A stretch of 64,000 nucleotides of DNA from Avena insularis (GCA_023614405.1 CM042696.1:340619211-340683210), one strand, 5' to 3'. Positions 23,688-36,246 are shown, counted from the first letter of the stretch. The notes: generated by a model from the sequence alone, not told the origin. Translations and numbers: made by a program.

Positions 23688-24839
23688 GGAGCCCTCCCCA
23701 ACCTCTTATCTCTCCACAATTCCACTCCCCTCACCTCTCTGAACCTCACCCACTTCTAGCCGGAGCAAGGCGAGCTCTGCCTCACTGGATTTGGAGCCGG
23801 AGCAGCCGCAGCAGGAGGAGAAGGGCGTCGTTGATTGCGACCACCCCAAGCTCCACCGCAACCGCGCCTCGCCTCGCCATCGTCTTCCACGTCGTTTGAC
23901 TGCCTCGCCGACCCATTGGAGCCCCTGTACGCCTCAAGAGACCCCCACCGAGCCGCTAGGGTTCGAGCTTCACGGCGACTGCTCGTGTTAGGTCGACGAC
24001 CCTCACCGTAGATTCCTATTCTAATCGCACGCCCACACGGTCTGCTACCGTTTCGCGTTTTAAGTGTCGCTGACACGCGGGACCCCCCTGTCAGCTGAGC
24101 CCCGCGCCGCGGAGCGCCACTGGGCCGGCCCATTTCTTTTTCCGCGCTAGCCCACCCATTCAAATCTGGATTTTTCTTTTTAGTTAAATCTAGTTTCTGT
24201 CCACTATTTCAAAATTCAATTCTGTGAGTTTGACAAATCCAAATAGCATGAAACAAATTTTGCCTGAAAGGTATTAAGATGATCTATCCAAGCCCGTTGG
24301 ATTTATTTCAATTAGAGTTATAGATCTCTCCTAATGAAAATAAGAAGACAGAAGCTTTTGCAACTTGCAACATTTTTATAAAATCAACCAAGTTAGGTTT
24401 TGAGTTGATTCCAACTCTAAAAAATCACATTTCATCATATCTATCTAAATAGGTAATAATATTAAGGTTTAAATGCAATGACTTTGGACTATTACCAAAA
24501 TAATGCTATATAGGCATTTGTAGTCACTTTAAATCATTAAATAATAAACTTAAACTAAAGTAATATTGATCCAACCTTTAAATCTCATTATCACATGTTG
24601 GAGTATGTGGTGAGGACATGTTTCCACATGATCCCATATTTTGGTGGTGAATATTTAATTTTAGTTAATATTTCAATGAGTAGAAATAACTTTTCTAAAA
24701 TAAAAAGGATGAAACTATTGAATTAAAACTTGTGATGTTTGTGATGATAATAGATCATCAAATGTGTGTTTTAGAATGCTACTTAGCCTAGTTAAATATT
24801 GTTTGGTGATTGTGCACTCCCTATGTATTTATAGACGCT

Positions 24840-24935
24840 AGTACCGACCAAGCTTTCGAGGAGGAGGAGTTCTACCAAGAAGAAGAAGAAGAAAACTTCA
24901 ACCACTGCACCAACCAAGGCAAGCCACCATTAACA
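24840..24935 (+). other. Acidic conserved segment in the A LTR, possible exon
   Basis: After TGTATTTATAG, which looks like a splice acceptor, the frame reads ASTDQAFEEEEFYQ, five Glu codons (GAA), then NFN and QGKP. The diverged solo LTR at 49737-49835 keeps ASTD, EEE, ENFN and QGKP although neighbouring sequence has drifted. The 3' LTR copy is at 34650-34761 with ten GAA codons. There is no ATG at the start, so if translated it would need splicing to an upstream exon. Confidence 0.4.
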
Positions 24936-26056
24936 GTACAAGCTACCCTTAGCAAGCTAGCACTATCCCAGATTAACCCTTGCAAGTTAGTACTTGCAAG
25001 TGTAGTACTTAGCAAACTAGAATCAAACTAGATGGTTTAGCAAAGATGCCTTAAGCATGCTTTGATCACACCCTTTTGACTATTAGTACCCCAAGTCTTA
25101 CTCACAAGTTTTACTCCCCTTAGTACACAAAGATCTTTACTTGTGTTGAAGGTAGCATAAAAAGTATAAAACTTGACCTACTTAGAAACCTTTAGATGTC
25201 ATTCTATGGCATGAGATTGATCCCATCCTTCCACTTTAGTGAACACTCTTAACTTAGTATTTTAGAGTAGATCAAAAACTTGAGTCACTTTATATGGGAA
25301 CACTTGGTGAAAATGAATTATGAAAACCTTGGAATTATGAGTCATTCTATTGAGATGTTTTGACATGTGTTGAGAAACACAAATGATTCAGGATGATGAA
25401 AATATTGAGGCATGAGCCTTAACCCTTCTATAAAACTGATGGTTGGATTCGAATGCGATACCATTCCAAATTTACCGTACAACCACACTACCTGAATTGT
25501 GTAAGGCTTAGCTGGAAATTTATATGCATTAGTATTAGTTGCCTCACGGGAGAGGTTTGAGCTGAGGCTACCTCTCAATGTTGTCCACCTGTGTAGTGCC
25601 CAAGATGACTGATGGTCATGGTTGGGAGGCCATGCTCATAGGAGAGGTGCTTATACTAGGGTGTGTAAAGGGAAGGTTATGTTTGATTTTCTGCATACTA
25701 AGTATGATGATTCAGGGTTACCCCTGACAGATGTATTGAATCTTGTAGTGAAAGTGTACCACCTCTGCGGAGTGTCAAACTATTCGAATAGCCGCGTCAT
25801 GATTATGGGACAGATTGGAATGGCCATCTTGTTTGCTTGAGATGTTTTCTAAATACTTTGAAGTAATGATAAATCTTTGACTTGACCACAACAGGGTTGT
25901 GTTGATGATTATAGCTTCCCAACTTAAGTGATTCTAGAACTTTACTTTATCTTTCTTTGCTTCTGAACTCAGCTTAGGTTTCAAACTTAACTTGATAGTT
26001 AAACTTAGATTTAGCACTTTGACTTAGAACTATAGTACCTGTTAATAGTAGTTTGC

Positions 26057-26075
26057 GAGTACTTAAAGAGTACTC
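26057..26075 (+). promoter_or_regulatory. Conserved LTR hairpin (A 5' LTR)
   Basis: Perfect inverted repeat GAGTAC-TTAAAGA-GTACTC, 338 bp before the LTR end. The same hairpin is found at 35885-35903, 41083-41101 and 58539-58557, and with one mismatch at 50888-50906. Downstream, TTTGTCCCTGGCTATT is also shared with D-type LTRs. Confidence 0.6.
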
Positions 26076-26416
26076 ATGGCTTTTGTCCCTGGCTATTATC
26101 ATGGCCAGACTATGAAGGAGATTATCAAGATGATGGTCAGTAGGATGGCTATGATAACTAGGACTATCTGCCTTGGTCAGCATTTCCTGTGCCCCTGAAG
26201 ATGGACCCCACCGCTACGCTTATCTTTTATTTCCGCTGCTTGTTGTATTAAAGACTGGATCATGAGATCCTTATTTGTGTAAAACCTTATGTATGGTATG
26301 TAATGGATGATGTACTGTGATATCCAATCCGTTATGTCTTGCAAAAATGGCAATCCTAGGATTGCGAGGTATGGCATGATGGGCATCTGAGATTATAAAT
26401 CTGGGTGTTGACAAGT

Positions 26417-26434
26417 TGGTATCAGAGCGGGTCT
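26417..26434 (+). other. Primer-binding site of element A (tRNA-iMet)
   Basis: TGGTATCAGAGCGGGTCT begins three bases after the LTR end. TGGTATCAGAGC is the standard complement of the initiator tRNA-Met 3' end. Confidence 0.92.
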
Positions 26435-26644
26435 GACCATAGGAGACCCTAGTTAGAATGGACGTCCAAACCAAAAACTTAGCTTCAAAACTAAAGTGAG
26501 TATATGAAAAACTATTTCCCCTCTTACCCTTGTGAACTCATTCTTTCTCCAAAATTCATGTTCCTCCAAATTTTTTTACATTACTACTTAAGAATTGGAC
26601 ACACTTGATCACTTCATTAACTTCCTCATCCTTAATCCTTGTAG

Positions 26645-27416
26645 ATGGAGACTCAGTTCAACAAGTTTTACCAGTTGGGAAACGGAGGTCAGCTGATCTT
26701 TCAGAGGGATCTGGATTCACTGTCGGAGTTACTGGGATGCCCACATCCGGAGTTTCTTGGAGCTCAACTTCCAGGACCCCCACGAGGAGACCTACAGTGG
26801 CTAGTCACCATGGATCTTCGAGGAAGCATCGAAGCACCAACTTCCAGGAGAATTTAGTTCTCTGTGAGAGAGAACAACTGGCTAGATGGATTATCCAAGG
26901 CAATGCATGAAGCTCTCGCACGTCTATGTGCCCTCAGCGTCAATAAGATCCAAGGAACCTGTTTTGCACACTATGCAAGATGGGACTTCATGGGAATGCC
27001 GATGGAGATGCCAAGTCACCCAGAGTTGAGGCGTCAAGTGGAGAACCTTGACTTCTTGCTTCATGACAGACAACAGGAACTAGACAATGCCAGGGAGTTA
27101 GCCAACCAGAACCGTGCCATTGCCGACCCGGAAGGCCAGACTTTCGCCTTTGCGCCGTCCAAGATCGCCAGTCTCTTTGTCGCCAGCGTGCAAAGAAGGA
27201 TCGCACCATCGCCCGTCTTCGCAAGAAGGTGGCCGACCTCGAGAAGCCATCAAGGAGCAGGAAGCTCAGCTTGCCTCCAAGGAAGAAGAAGATGAGGGTG
27301 AAGACATCCAGGGAGATATGGATTCTTACCTTAGCAACGATGATGACTTTCTGGAGGAGGATGCTATGGAATTCTACACTGATGATGAAGACTCCGACTT
27401 CATCGATGATGAGTAG
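26645..27416 (+). pseudogene. Extra ORF upstream of gag in element A, broken
   Basis: An additional reading frame of about 257 codons between primer site and gag. It starts at ATG 26645 (METQFNKFYQLGNGG). An in-frame TAG at 26855-26857 interrupts it, and it continues in the same frame from 26864. At least two frame changes follow between about 27110 and 27250 before it ends in the 27114-27416 frame. Visible features are a central coiled-coil-like region (PELRRQVENLDFLLHDRQQE, later AIKEQEAQLASKEEE) and a strongly acidic C-terminus (DDDFLEEDAMEFYTDDED). An extra ORF preceding gag-pol is known in rice gypsy elements RIRE3 and RIRE8; its function is unknown to me. No catalytic motif is seen. Confidence 0.65.
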
Positions 27417-27665
27417 ATGCACTAGAGCACTGTCATAGCATGAGATATATCATCTCATTGTATCATAGCTTGCAGAATGGTTCTTCAAACCATCTGTTTT
27501 CCCCTTTGATTGTTGTGGTGTGTGTTATATCGTGTGCTTGCTTGCATGAATGAAAAAGAAGTTAGTTGAAAAACCTGAGTTTAACTCAAAGTTTTAGATT
27601 TGAAAAACCCAAAACCATGAACCTTAGAATTTCCCTCTTACCCCTATATCTATCTCAATCTTCAG

Positions 27666-28880
27666 ATGACTCGTGGAAACCAAGGAGGGAGCAGCTCGTC
27701 GCAGGACCCAATGCTGCAGATCTTGCAGAATCTCATCGCGGATCGTGAAGCAAGCAGGGCCGAGCGTCAAGCCAACTTAGCAGCATTGCATCAGATCGCC
27801 CAAATGGCTCTCAACAACCAAGGACATGGAAATTAGGATCACCAAGGATCCAAACTCAAAAACTTTCAGAACACCAATCCCCCAATCTTTAAGCAATCTG
27901 AAAACCCATTAGATGTCAAGATTCTGGTTACAGACCATGGAAAACAACTTAGAGGTTGCCAGAGTTGATGAGAATGAGAAAGTTCTCTTCGCCACCCACT
28001 ATCTGGCGGGAGATGCAAGAGCTTGGTGGAATAGCATCCGCAATATGAACCATGGTCAAGTGATGACCTGGGAAGCATTCAAGGTCAAGTTCAGCCGCAC
28101 CCATGTGCCGGAAGGTCTTGTCAACAGGATGAGAGATGAATTCCGCGAATTGAAGCAAGGAAGAATGACTGTGGTGGAGTACCATGAAAGATTCTTGTCA
28201 CTTGCTAGATATGCACCGGATGAGATCAACACAGAGGCCAAGAAGAAGGAGAGATTCTTAAACGGGCTGCATGATGAGATGAGGTATCCTCGCTAACATC
28301 CGTTTCGATGATCTCGAAGAGCTAGTCGACTCTGCCATTCAGATGGAAGGGAAGATTAACCAGGCAAACGACAACCGCAAGCATCATATGATGCAGCAGT
28401 CTAGATCCAGTAGTCACCAGAAGTACCGTCCTAACCCCTCACCAGGATATGCACCAAGGAACAACCGACCCCAAATTCTCGCCCAAGCTACCCCAACCGT
28501 AGCGGAGGTAATGTGAAGTCTGGAGGAAACAATCACAACTCCGGTAATGCCAACAAATTCGACCGTGCCCCTCCCAAGAGCAACAACAACAACAACAACA
28601 TCGCACCCAATCGGCAGCAATGTTGTGCTGTCATGATCAAGGACAAGTCCCAGATCACTTGTTTCGAGTGTGGAGTGAAGGTCACTACTCCAATGAGTGT
28701 CCCAAGAAGACGCAGCCAATGCCCTATGAATGCCCCAGCCCAAAGAGCGTCGTGTTCAACCAGAAGGAGATTTGCCCCAGGGAACCCTCACAATCAAGAA
28801 CGGTCGCCTCTTCCACATGAACGCAGAAGAAGCCCAGGAAGCGCCAGATGTAGTGCTGGGTATGTTTTCTGTCAACTCAG
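27666..28880 (+). pseudogene. Gag of element A, several frameshifts
   Basis: Gag packages RNA into particles. It begins at ATG 27666 (MTRGNQGGSSSSQ), meets an in-frame TAG at 27834-27836, and shifts frame near 27915. The longest undamaged piece (27913-28296) has the Retrotrans_gag core: ENNLEVARV, GDARAWWNSIRNM, WEAFKVKFSRTHVPE, EFRELKQGRMTVVEYHERF. Another shift occurs near 28285. The CCHC zinc knuckle (CFECG...GHYSNEC, about 28660-28705) is cut by a frame change between its second Cys and its His. At least three frame changes and one stop make it non-functional. The downstream protease frame overlaps its 3' end. Confidence 0.85.
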
Positions 28881-31800
28881 TTTTAGCAAGAGTATTGTTT
28901 GATTCTGGAGCATCGCATTCATTTGTCACCGAAGAATTTGTATGCACTAGTAAGATTCACCCAACCAACCTGAAGCATATCATGATAGTTCAAATCCCCG
29001 GTTCAACAACAAAAGCTAGAAAAATTTGCAAAGCTGTACCTATCAGAATACATGGGATAGATTTTTATGCCAACCTAATTGTACTTGGAACCAAAGGATT
29101 GGATGTAGTACTAGGTATGGACTGGATGTCAAGGCATAAAGGATTTATAGACTGTGCTAATAAAGCCATCACCATGACCACTAGTTCTGGAGTAACAGTA
29201 GAGCATATCTCTGAAACCTTACCCCATCAATTCAAGTGCAACAAGAGTGTAGCCCTGCCCACCATAGACCAAGTCAGAGTAGTCTGTGAATACCCCGACG
29301 TATTCCCAGATGAATTGCCAGGTATGCCCCCGGATAGGGATATTGAGTTCATTATCGAACTAATATCTGGAACCGGACTTATAGCCTAGAGACCCTATAG
29401 CATGAACCCATTAGAGTTAGTGGAACTGAAGAAGCAGTTGGATGTCATGTTAGCAACAGGCTTGATTCAGCCAAGCGCATCGCCATGGAGATCACCAGTG
29501 TTATTCGTCGACAAGAAAGATGGAGGCAATCTTCTGTGTACAGATTACAGAAAGTTGAATGATGTCACCATCAAGAACAAGTACCCCTTGCCAAAGATAG
29601 AGGATCTATTTGATCAGTTGACCGGAGCCCATGTATTCTCAAAGATTGATCTTAGGACTGGTTATCACCAACTTAAGATTCGTGCAACGGATATTCCGAA
29701 GACCTCCTTTACTACTCGCTATGGTTTATATGAGTATACGGTTATGTCTTTTGGATTAACCAATGCCCCTGCTTATTTCATGAATCTCATGAATAAGATC
29801 TTTATGAATTTCCTACATAAGTTTGTAGTTGTGTTTATCGACGACATCCTTATCTACTCCAAGTCAGAAGAAGAGCATGAGCAACATCTGAGAATCATCC
29901 TAGAAACCCTGAGAGAGCATCAGTTATATGCCAAGTTCAGCAAGTGTGAGTTTTGGCTGAAAGAAGTAGGATTCCTAGGACATGTTGTGTCTGCCGGAGG
30001 AGTCTCTGTTGATCCCACCAAGATCAAAGATGTCGAGGGATGGGAAGCCCCAACCAATCAAACCCAAGTTCGTTCATTTCTCGGATTAGCAGGATATTAC
30101 CGCAAGTTCATAGAAGGATTCTCGTGCATAGCTCGACCAATGACCCAATTGTTGAAGAAGGACAAGAAGTTTGAATGGATAGACAAATGTGAAGCCAGTT
30201 TCCAGGAGCTGAAGAAGATATTGATATCAGCCCCAATTTTGATCATGCCAGACATCAAGAAGCCGTTTGATGTGTATTGTGATGCATCCAAGATTGGCCT
30301 ACGATGTGTATTGATGCAAGAAGGCAAAGTCATCGTGTATCTGTCTCGACAATTGAAGCAACATGAGCAGAACTATCCGACCCATGATCTTGAGCTAGCA
30401 GCCGTGGTTCTAGCATTGAAGACATGGCGTCATTATTTGAAGGGTAATCGCGGTGAGATTTACTCAGATCATAAGAGCTTGAAGTATATCTTCACTCAGA
30501 AGGAGCTGAATATGAGGCAAAGAAGATGGATAGAGTTAATCAAGGATTATGACCTTGACATTCACTATCACCCCGGCAAAGCCAATGTGGTAGCGGATGC
30601 TCTTAGCAGATTGCCGTGTAGGCTTAACGCCATGATCAAAGAGAAGCAACCAAGTTTGTATGAGGAGTTGGAGCAGTTCGGGACAGAGTTAGTTAGCAAA
30701 GGATTCCTAGCTAGCATTGAACTTCAACCCACTTTGATTAGCCAAATCAAGGAAGCCTAGAAGGAAAATGACAGTATCGACGGAATCAAATGTCATATTG
30801 GTACAGGAAAGGTACCTGGATTCACCGAAGACGAAGAAGGAGTACTGTGGTACAAAGGACGTATCTGTGTTTCGGCAGATTCGGAGCTGAAGGAAGTTAT
30901 CATGAAGGAAGCTCATGATACTCTTTATTCTATCCACCCCAGAGGAACAAAGATGTATCAGGATTTGAAAGAGCAATTTTGGTGGCACAATATGAAGAGA
31001 GAGATCGGAAGCTACATCACCAAATGTGACATCTGTCAAAGAGTCAAAGTAGAGCATCAGAGACCTGCGGGATTGTTGCAACCATTGCAGATTCTGAAAT
31101 GGAAATGGGATTCTGTCGGAATGGACTTTATCACCGGTTTACCTACTTCTAGTGGGGGACATGACTCAATCTGGGTCATAGTTGATAGACTGTCCAAGGT
31201 ATCCCACTTTATACCTGTAAAGACAACCTACAAGAGTGCAAAGTTAGCGGGGCTATACATTGCTAGGATTGTTAGTCTGCATGGAACCCCCAAGACCATC
31301 GTCTCAGATCGAGGAACCCAGTTTACTTCAAGATTTTGGCAGAAAGTTCAGGAAGGTTTAGGAACCAAGTTGAACTTCAGTACCGCTTATCACCCGCAAA
31401 CAAATGGACAAACTGAGAGAGTCAACCAGATCCTAGAGGATATGCTTAGAGCTTGTGTGTTGGAATAAGAATCAAAATGGGAAGACTGCCTGCCTTTCCT
31501 AGAATTCTCATATAACAACAGTTATTAAGCTAGTTTGCAGATGGCACCATTTGAATTCCTATACGGAAGGAAGTGTCATACCCCTTTGAATTGGTCGCAA
31601 GTAGGAGAGAGTCAGATCTTTGGACCCAACATTCTCTATGAAGCAGAAGAGAAAATTCACAAAGTCCATGAGCACCTCAAGACCGCCCAAGCCAGACAGA
31701 AGAGCTATGCTGACAAGAGAAGGAGAGACCTGACTTTCAATGTCGGAGATTTCGTATATCTCAAGGTTTCACCATTGAAGGGAACTCAACGCTTTAGTCT

Positions 31801-32179
31801 GAAGGGAAAGTTAGCTCCCAGATATATCGGACCTTTCAAGATTCTAAACCACCGAGGAGAAGTATCGTATCAACTGGAACTGCCTAAAGAGATGTCAACC
31901 ATCCACAATGTGTTCCATATCTCGTTACTTCGCAAATGCTTGGAAGTGCCTGAGAAGACGGAAGTTTTCAAGAACATCGATCACAGAGCTGTGGAAATCA
32001 ACAATGACCTGACCTATCGGGAAGTGCCCATTCGTATCTTAGAAGAAGCCTACAGGACCACCAGGACCAGGAGTATCAAGTTTCTCAAGATTCAGTGGAG
32101 CAACCATACCGAGGAGGAAGCTACTTGGGAGCGTGAAGATTACATTAGAACAGAGTTCCCAGATCTCTTTAGTTCCTAG
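28730..32179 (+). pseudogene. Pol of element A: protease, RT, RNase H, integrase, chromodomain; four in-frame stops
   Basis: One continuous frame broken only by nonsense codons at 29387-29389 (TAG), 30758-30760 (TAG), 31466-31468 (TAA) and 31526-31528 (TAA). Domains in order: aspartic protease with FDSGASHSF (about 28898); RT with [10 protein letters not shown] (about 29642) and catalytic FIDDILIYS (about 29834), the usual Gypsy F-x-DD form; RNase H with YCDAS (about 30278), SDHKSLKY and ADALSR; integrase HHCC zinc finger (H and H after 30902, CDIC about 31025), DFITGLP, SDRGTQF and the catalytic Glu in ERVNQILED; a C-terminal GPFKIL/HNVFHISLLRKC module; and a short chromodomain (IQWSNHTEEEATWE). 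This order defines chromoviruses, and the chromodomain would direct integration to marked chromatin. About 1,150 codons. It cannot yield a full polyprotein. Confidence 0.93.
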
Positions 32180-32213
32180 TTTTCTTTGTAAATCTCGGGA
32201 CGAGATTTTGTTT

Positions 32214-32227
32214 AAGGGGGGGAGGTT
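32214..32227 (+). other. Polypurine tract of element A
   Basis: AAGGGGGGGAGGTT immediately before the 3' LTR (TGTAACATCCC). It is preceded by CGGGACGAGATT, a block typical of Tekay-type elements and recognisable in element D on the minus strand. Confidence 0.9.
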
Positions 32228-35200
32228 TGTAACATCCCAAAACTCAAATCCAAGGTTATCAAGATCAAATCATCCAAAAATGGGGTTAACAAAAACTTTT
32301 CCAAATTTAAAATGAAAGCATTCATATGTGTGTGCATTTAAAATAGGAGTTGTTTTGAATTGCCATGATTGTGTGATCCAATGCTTGTAAAATGTTTCTT
32401 AGGTGATTTAAACATCATCTACATCATCCACAAACTTTTCCTAAAGAAAATCAAATCAAATAGAATTAAAAAGGAGGAATGGTCATTTTGGCAAATTTAA
32501 CTCTCATGCCTACTTTGGCTATTCCTAGTACTCAAAACTTAACAGAAACAATTCTTGATCCTTGCACCCCTTGCTAGTACACATAATGAGGTACCAAGGC
32601 CCACCTTTTGATCTGCTAAAAACATTCTGTTAACTATTTTAAATGACAGTTTAAAATTGAATCTAATACATATGCATAGATCACCCCTATTTCAAAACCC
32701 ATCTATTTGAGCTCCACTTTCAAAACCCTTGCAACTAGAGACTACCTAGCACTAGTGGAGATCACTCAAAAATTTTGAAACCAAAATTCAAAACTTTTTC
32801 TCTTGCGGCCATTTCATCAAACACCTTGTTGGCAAGATCATATTGGCCTAACTAATACTGTTTGGGGTTGATTTTATCTAGCAATAGCAATGTGCTTTGA
32901 TCATCTTTGTCCCCCTCAAGCCTGACAAGACCAACCCCATCCTCTTCCCTAACCCCTAGCTGCACTTCACTGCCATGACGAGCCCTCTCTCGCCAGCGGA
33001 CCGTGCACTCGGAGCAGCTGCCCTGTCCAGCCTCCCTCACCATGTCTAGCAAGTTGCCTGTGGTCCACCTCCACCGCCCAACCAGCCCCAGGCCAGAGAT
33101 AGAGGGCAGAGCAGCCAGGAATCGCCGCGCCCGGAGCCGGTCGAGCATGCCGACGCCGACCCTAGAGCACGCCCTGTCCCTGCTCGCACAGACCGCCCCT
33201 TGGCCACAGCCCGTGGCCCCTGCTCCGCCTCGACCTGGAGAACACCCTAGACACCCCCGCTGGCCGCCCAACGCCTCACAGCCACCACTCGCCGTGGACA
33301 CCGCCGCCTCTGCCTCTCAGAGCGCCACCTCGCCCAGACCGCGTGCCACCACCCCTACGCTCGCATTCAAGTTCTAGAGCACTGCCAGGGAACCGCACAT
33401 CGATCGCCACCCCCAGCCATGCCTCTACCCCGCCGTAGCCATGTCGCCACCGTCGACTGCCCATCCCGCTCGGTCTCACCGTCGGGCCTACAAAAGGAGC
33501 CCTCCCCAGCCTCTTCTCTCCACACCATTCCACTCCCCTCGCCTCTCTAAACCTCACCCACCTCTAGCCGGAGCAAGGCAAGCTCTGCCTCGCCGAAATT
33601 GGAGCCGGAGCAGCCGCAGCAGGAGGAGAAGGGCGTCGTTGATTGCGACCACCCCAAGCTCCGCCGCAACCGCGCCTCGCCTCGCCGTCGTCTTCCACGT
33701 CGTTTTCCCGCCTCGCCGACCTTGCTGGAGCCCTAGTACACCCCAAGTAGACCCCCACCGAGCCGCTAGGGTTCGAGCTCGCCAGCGACCTGTTCGTCAT
33801 TGACGACGACCCTCAGCCGTAGATTCCTATTCTAATCGCACGACCCACAGCGCGCGTACCATTTCGCGTTTTAAGTGCCGCTGACACGTGGGACCCTCCT
33901 GTCAGCTGAGCCCCGCGCCGCGGAGCGCCACTGGACCGGCCCATTTCTTTTCCCGCGCTAGCCCACCCATTCAAATATGGATTTTTCTTTGTACTTAAAT
34001 CTAGTTTCTGTCCACTATTTCAAAATTCAATTCTGTGAGTTTGACAAATCCAAATAGCATGAAACAAATTGTGCCTGAAAGGTATTAAGATGATCTACCC
34101 AATCCCGTTGGATTTATTTCAATTAGAGTTAAAGATCTCTCCTAATAAAAATAAGAAGACAGAAGCTTTTGCAACTTGCAACATTTTTATAAAATCAACC
34201 AAGTTAGCTTTTTAGTTGATTCCAACTCTCAAAAATCACATTTCATCATATATATCTAAATATGTAATAATATTAAGGTTTACATGCAGTGACTTTGGAC
34301 TACTAATAAAATAATGCTATATAGGCATTTGTAGTCACTTTAAATCATTAAATAATAAACTTAAACTAAAGTAATATTGATCCAACATTTAAATCTCATT
34401 ACCACATGTTGGAATATGTGGTGAGGACATGTTTCCACATGATCCCATATTTTGGTGGTGAATATTTAATTTTAGTTAATATTTCAATGAGTAGAAATAA
34501 CTTTTCTAAAATAAAAAGGATGAAACTATTGAATTAAAACTTGTGATGTTTGTGATGATAATAGATCATCAAATGTGTGTTTTAGAATGCTACTTAGCCT
34601 AGTTAAGTATTGTTTGGTGATTGTGCACTCCCTATGTATTTATAGACGCTAGTACCAACCAAGCTTTCGAGGAAGAGGAGTTCTACCAAGAAGAAGAAGA
34701 AGAAGAAGAAGAAGAAGAAAACTTAAACCACTGCACCAACCAAGGCAAGCCACCATTAACAGTACAAGCTACCCTTAGCAAGCTAGCACTATCCCAGATT
34801 AACCCTTGCAAGTTAGTACTTGCAAGTGTAGTACTTAGCAAACTAGAATCAAACTAGATGGTTTAGCAAAGATGCCTTAAGCATGCTTTGATCACACCCT
34901 TTTGACTATTAGTACCCCAAGTCTTACTCACAAGTTTTACTCCCCTTAGTACACAAAGATCTTTACTTGTGTTGAAGGTAGCATAAAAAGTATAAAACTT
35001 GACCTACTTAGAAACCTTTAGATGTCATTCTATGGCATGAGATTGATCCCATCCTTCCACTTTTGTGAACACTCTTAACTCAGTATTTTAGAGTAGATCA
35101 AAAACTTGAGTCACTTTAGGTGGGAACACTTGGTGAAAATGAATTATGAAAACCTTGGAATGATGAGTCATTCTATTGAGATGTTTTGACATGTGTTGAG

Positions 35201-36241
35201 AAACACAAATGATTGAGGATGATGAAAATATTGAGGCATGAGCCTTAACCCTTTTATAAAACTGATGGATGGATTCGGATGCGATACCATTCCAAATTTA
35301 CCGTATAACCACACTACCTGAATTGTGTAAGGCTTAGCTAGAAATTTATATGCATTAGTATTAGTTGCCTCACGGGAGAGGTTTGAGCTGAGGCTACCTC
35401 TCAATGTTGTCCACCTGTGTAGTGCCCAAGATGACTAATAGTCATGGTTGGGAGGCCATGCTCATAGGAGAGGTGCTTATACTAGGGTGTGTAAAGGGAA
35501 GGTTATGTTTGATTATCTGCATACTAAGTATGATGATTCAGGGTTACCCCTAACAGATGTATCGAATCTTGTGGTGAAAGTGTACCACCTCTACAGAGTG
35601 TCAAACTATTCGAATAGCCGCGTCATGATTATGGACGATTGGAATAGCCATCTTGTTTGCTAAGTTGAGATGTTTTCTAAATACTTTGAAGTAATGATAA
35701 ATCTTTGACTTGACCACAACAGGGTTGTGTTGATGATTATAGCTTCCCAACTTAAGTGATTCTAGAATTTTACTTTATCTTTCTTTGCTTCTGAACTCAG
35801 CTTAGGTTTCAAACTTAACTTGATAGTTAAACTTAGATTTAGCACTTTGACTTAGAACTATAGTACCTGTTAATAGTAGTTTGCGAGTACTTAAAGAGTA
35901 CTCATGGCTTTTGTCCCTGGCTATTATAATGGCCAAACTATGAAGGAGATTATCAAGATGATGGTCAGTAGGACGGCTATGATAACTAGGACTATCTGCC
36001 TTCGTCAGCATTGCCTCTGCCCCTGAAGATGGACCCCACCGCTACGCTTATCTTTTATTTCCGCTGCTTGTTGTATTAAAGACTGGATCATGAGATCCTT
36101 ATTTGTGTAAAACCTTATGTATGGTATGTAATGGATGATGTACTATGATATCCAATCCGTTATGTCTCGCAAAAATGGTAATCCTAGGATTGTGAGGTAT
36201 GGCATAATGGGCATCTGGGATTAAAAATCCAGGTGTAGACA
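32228..36241 (+). repeat. Element A 3' LTR
   Basis: 4,014 bp, 50 bp longer than the 5' LTR; part of the difference is an expansion of GAA from 5 to 10 repeats at 34690-34719. The TATA site is changed to TACAAAA (33489-33495). The hairpin is at 35885-35903. It is followed by TSD GGTAT. Confidence 0.93.
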
Positions 36242-36246
36242 GGTAT

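Larger units (their letters stand above)
22450..26413 (+). repeat. Element A 5' LTR
   Basis: 3,964 bp. Landmarks: TATA box TATAAAA at 23681-23687, GC-rich presumed 5' leader 23710-24000, acidic conserved segment 24840-24935, hairpin 26057-26075 and end GTGTTGACA. ORFs on both strands in the GC-rich block (23062-24163) are by-products of base composition. Confidence 0.93.
22450..36241 (+). mobile_element. Element A: Tekay/Del-type Gypsy chromovirus, structurally complete, coding-dead
   Basis: 13,792 bp, TGTAACATCCC...GTAGACA, with a perfect TSD GGTAT (22445-22449 and 36242-36246). LTRs are 3,964 bp (22450-26413) and 4,014 bp (32228-36241). The interior has a tRNA-iMet primer site, an extra ORF upstream of gag (as in rice RIRE3/RIRE8), gag, and pol with protease-RT-RNase H-integrase-chromodomain, the order of chromoviruses. 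All pol domains are in one frame but carry four in-frame stops; gag and the upstream ORF are frameshifted. LTR differences are few in most stretches (about 1-2%) and denser in a GC-rich block, so the insertion is comparatively young. It is the only element here with a full enzyme set. Confidence 0.93.

Noticed and set aside
23062..24163. Cluster of overlapping ORFs on both strands in the A 5' LTR (and 32852-33803 in the 3' LTR)
   Set aside because: GC-rich LTR leader sequence leaves many frames open; the frames are not kept between the two LTRs.
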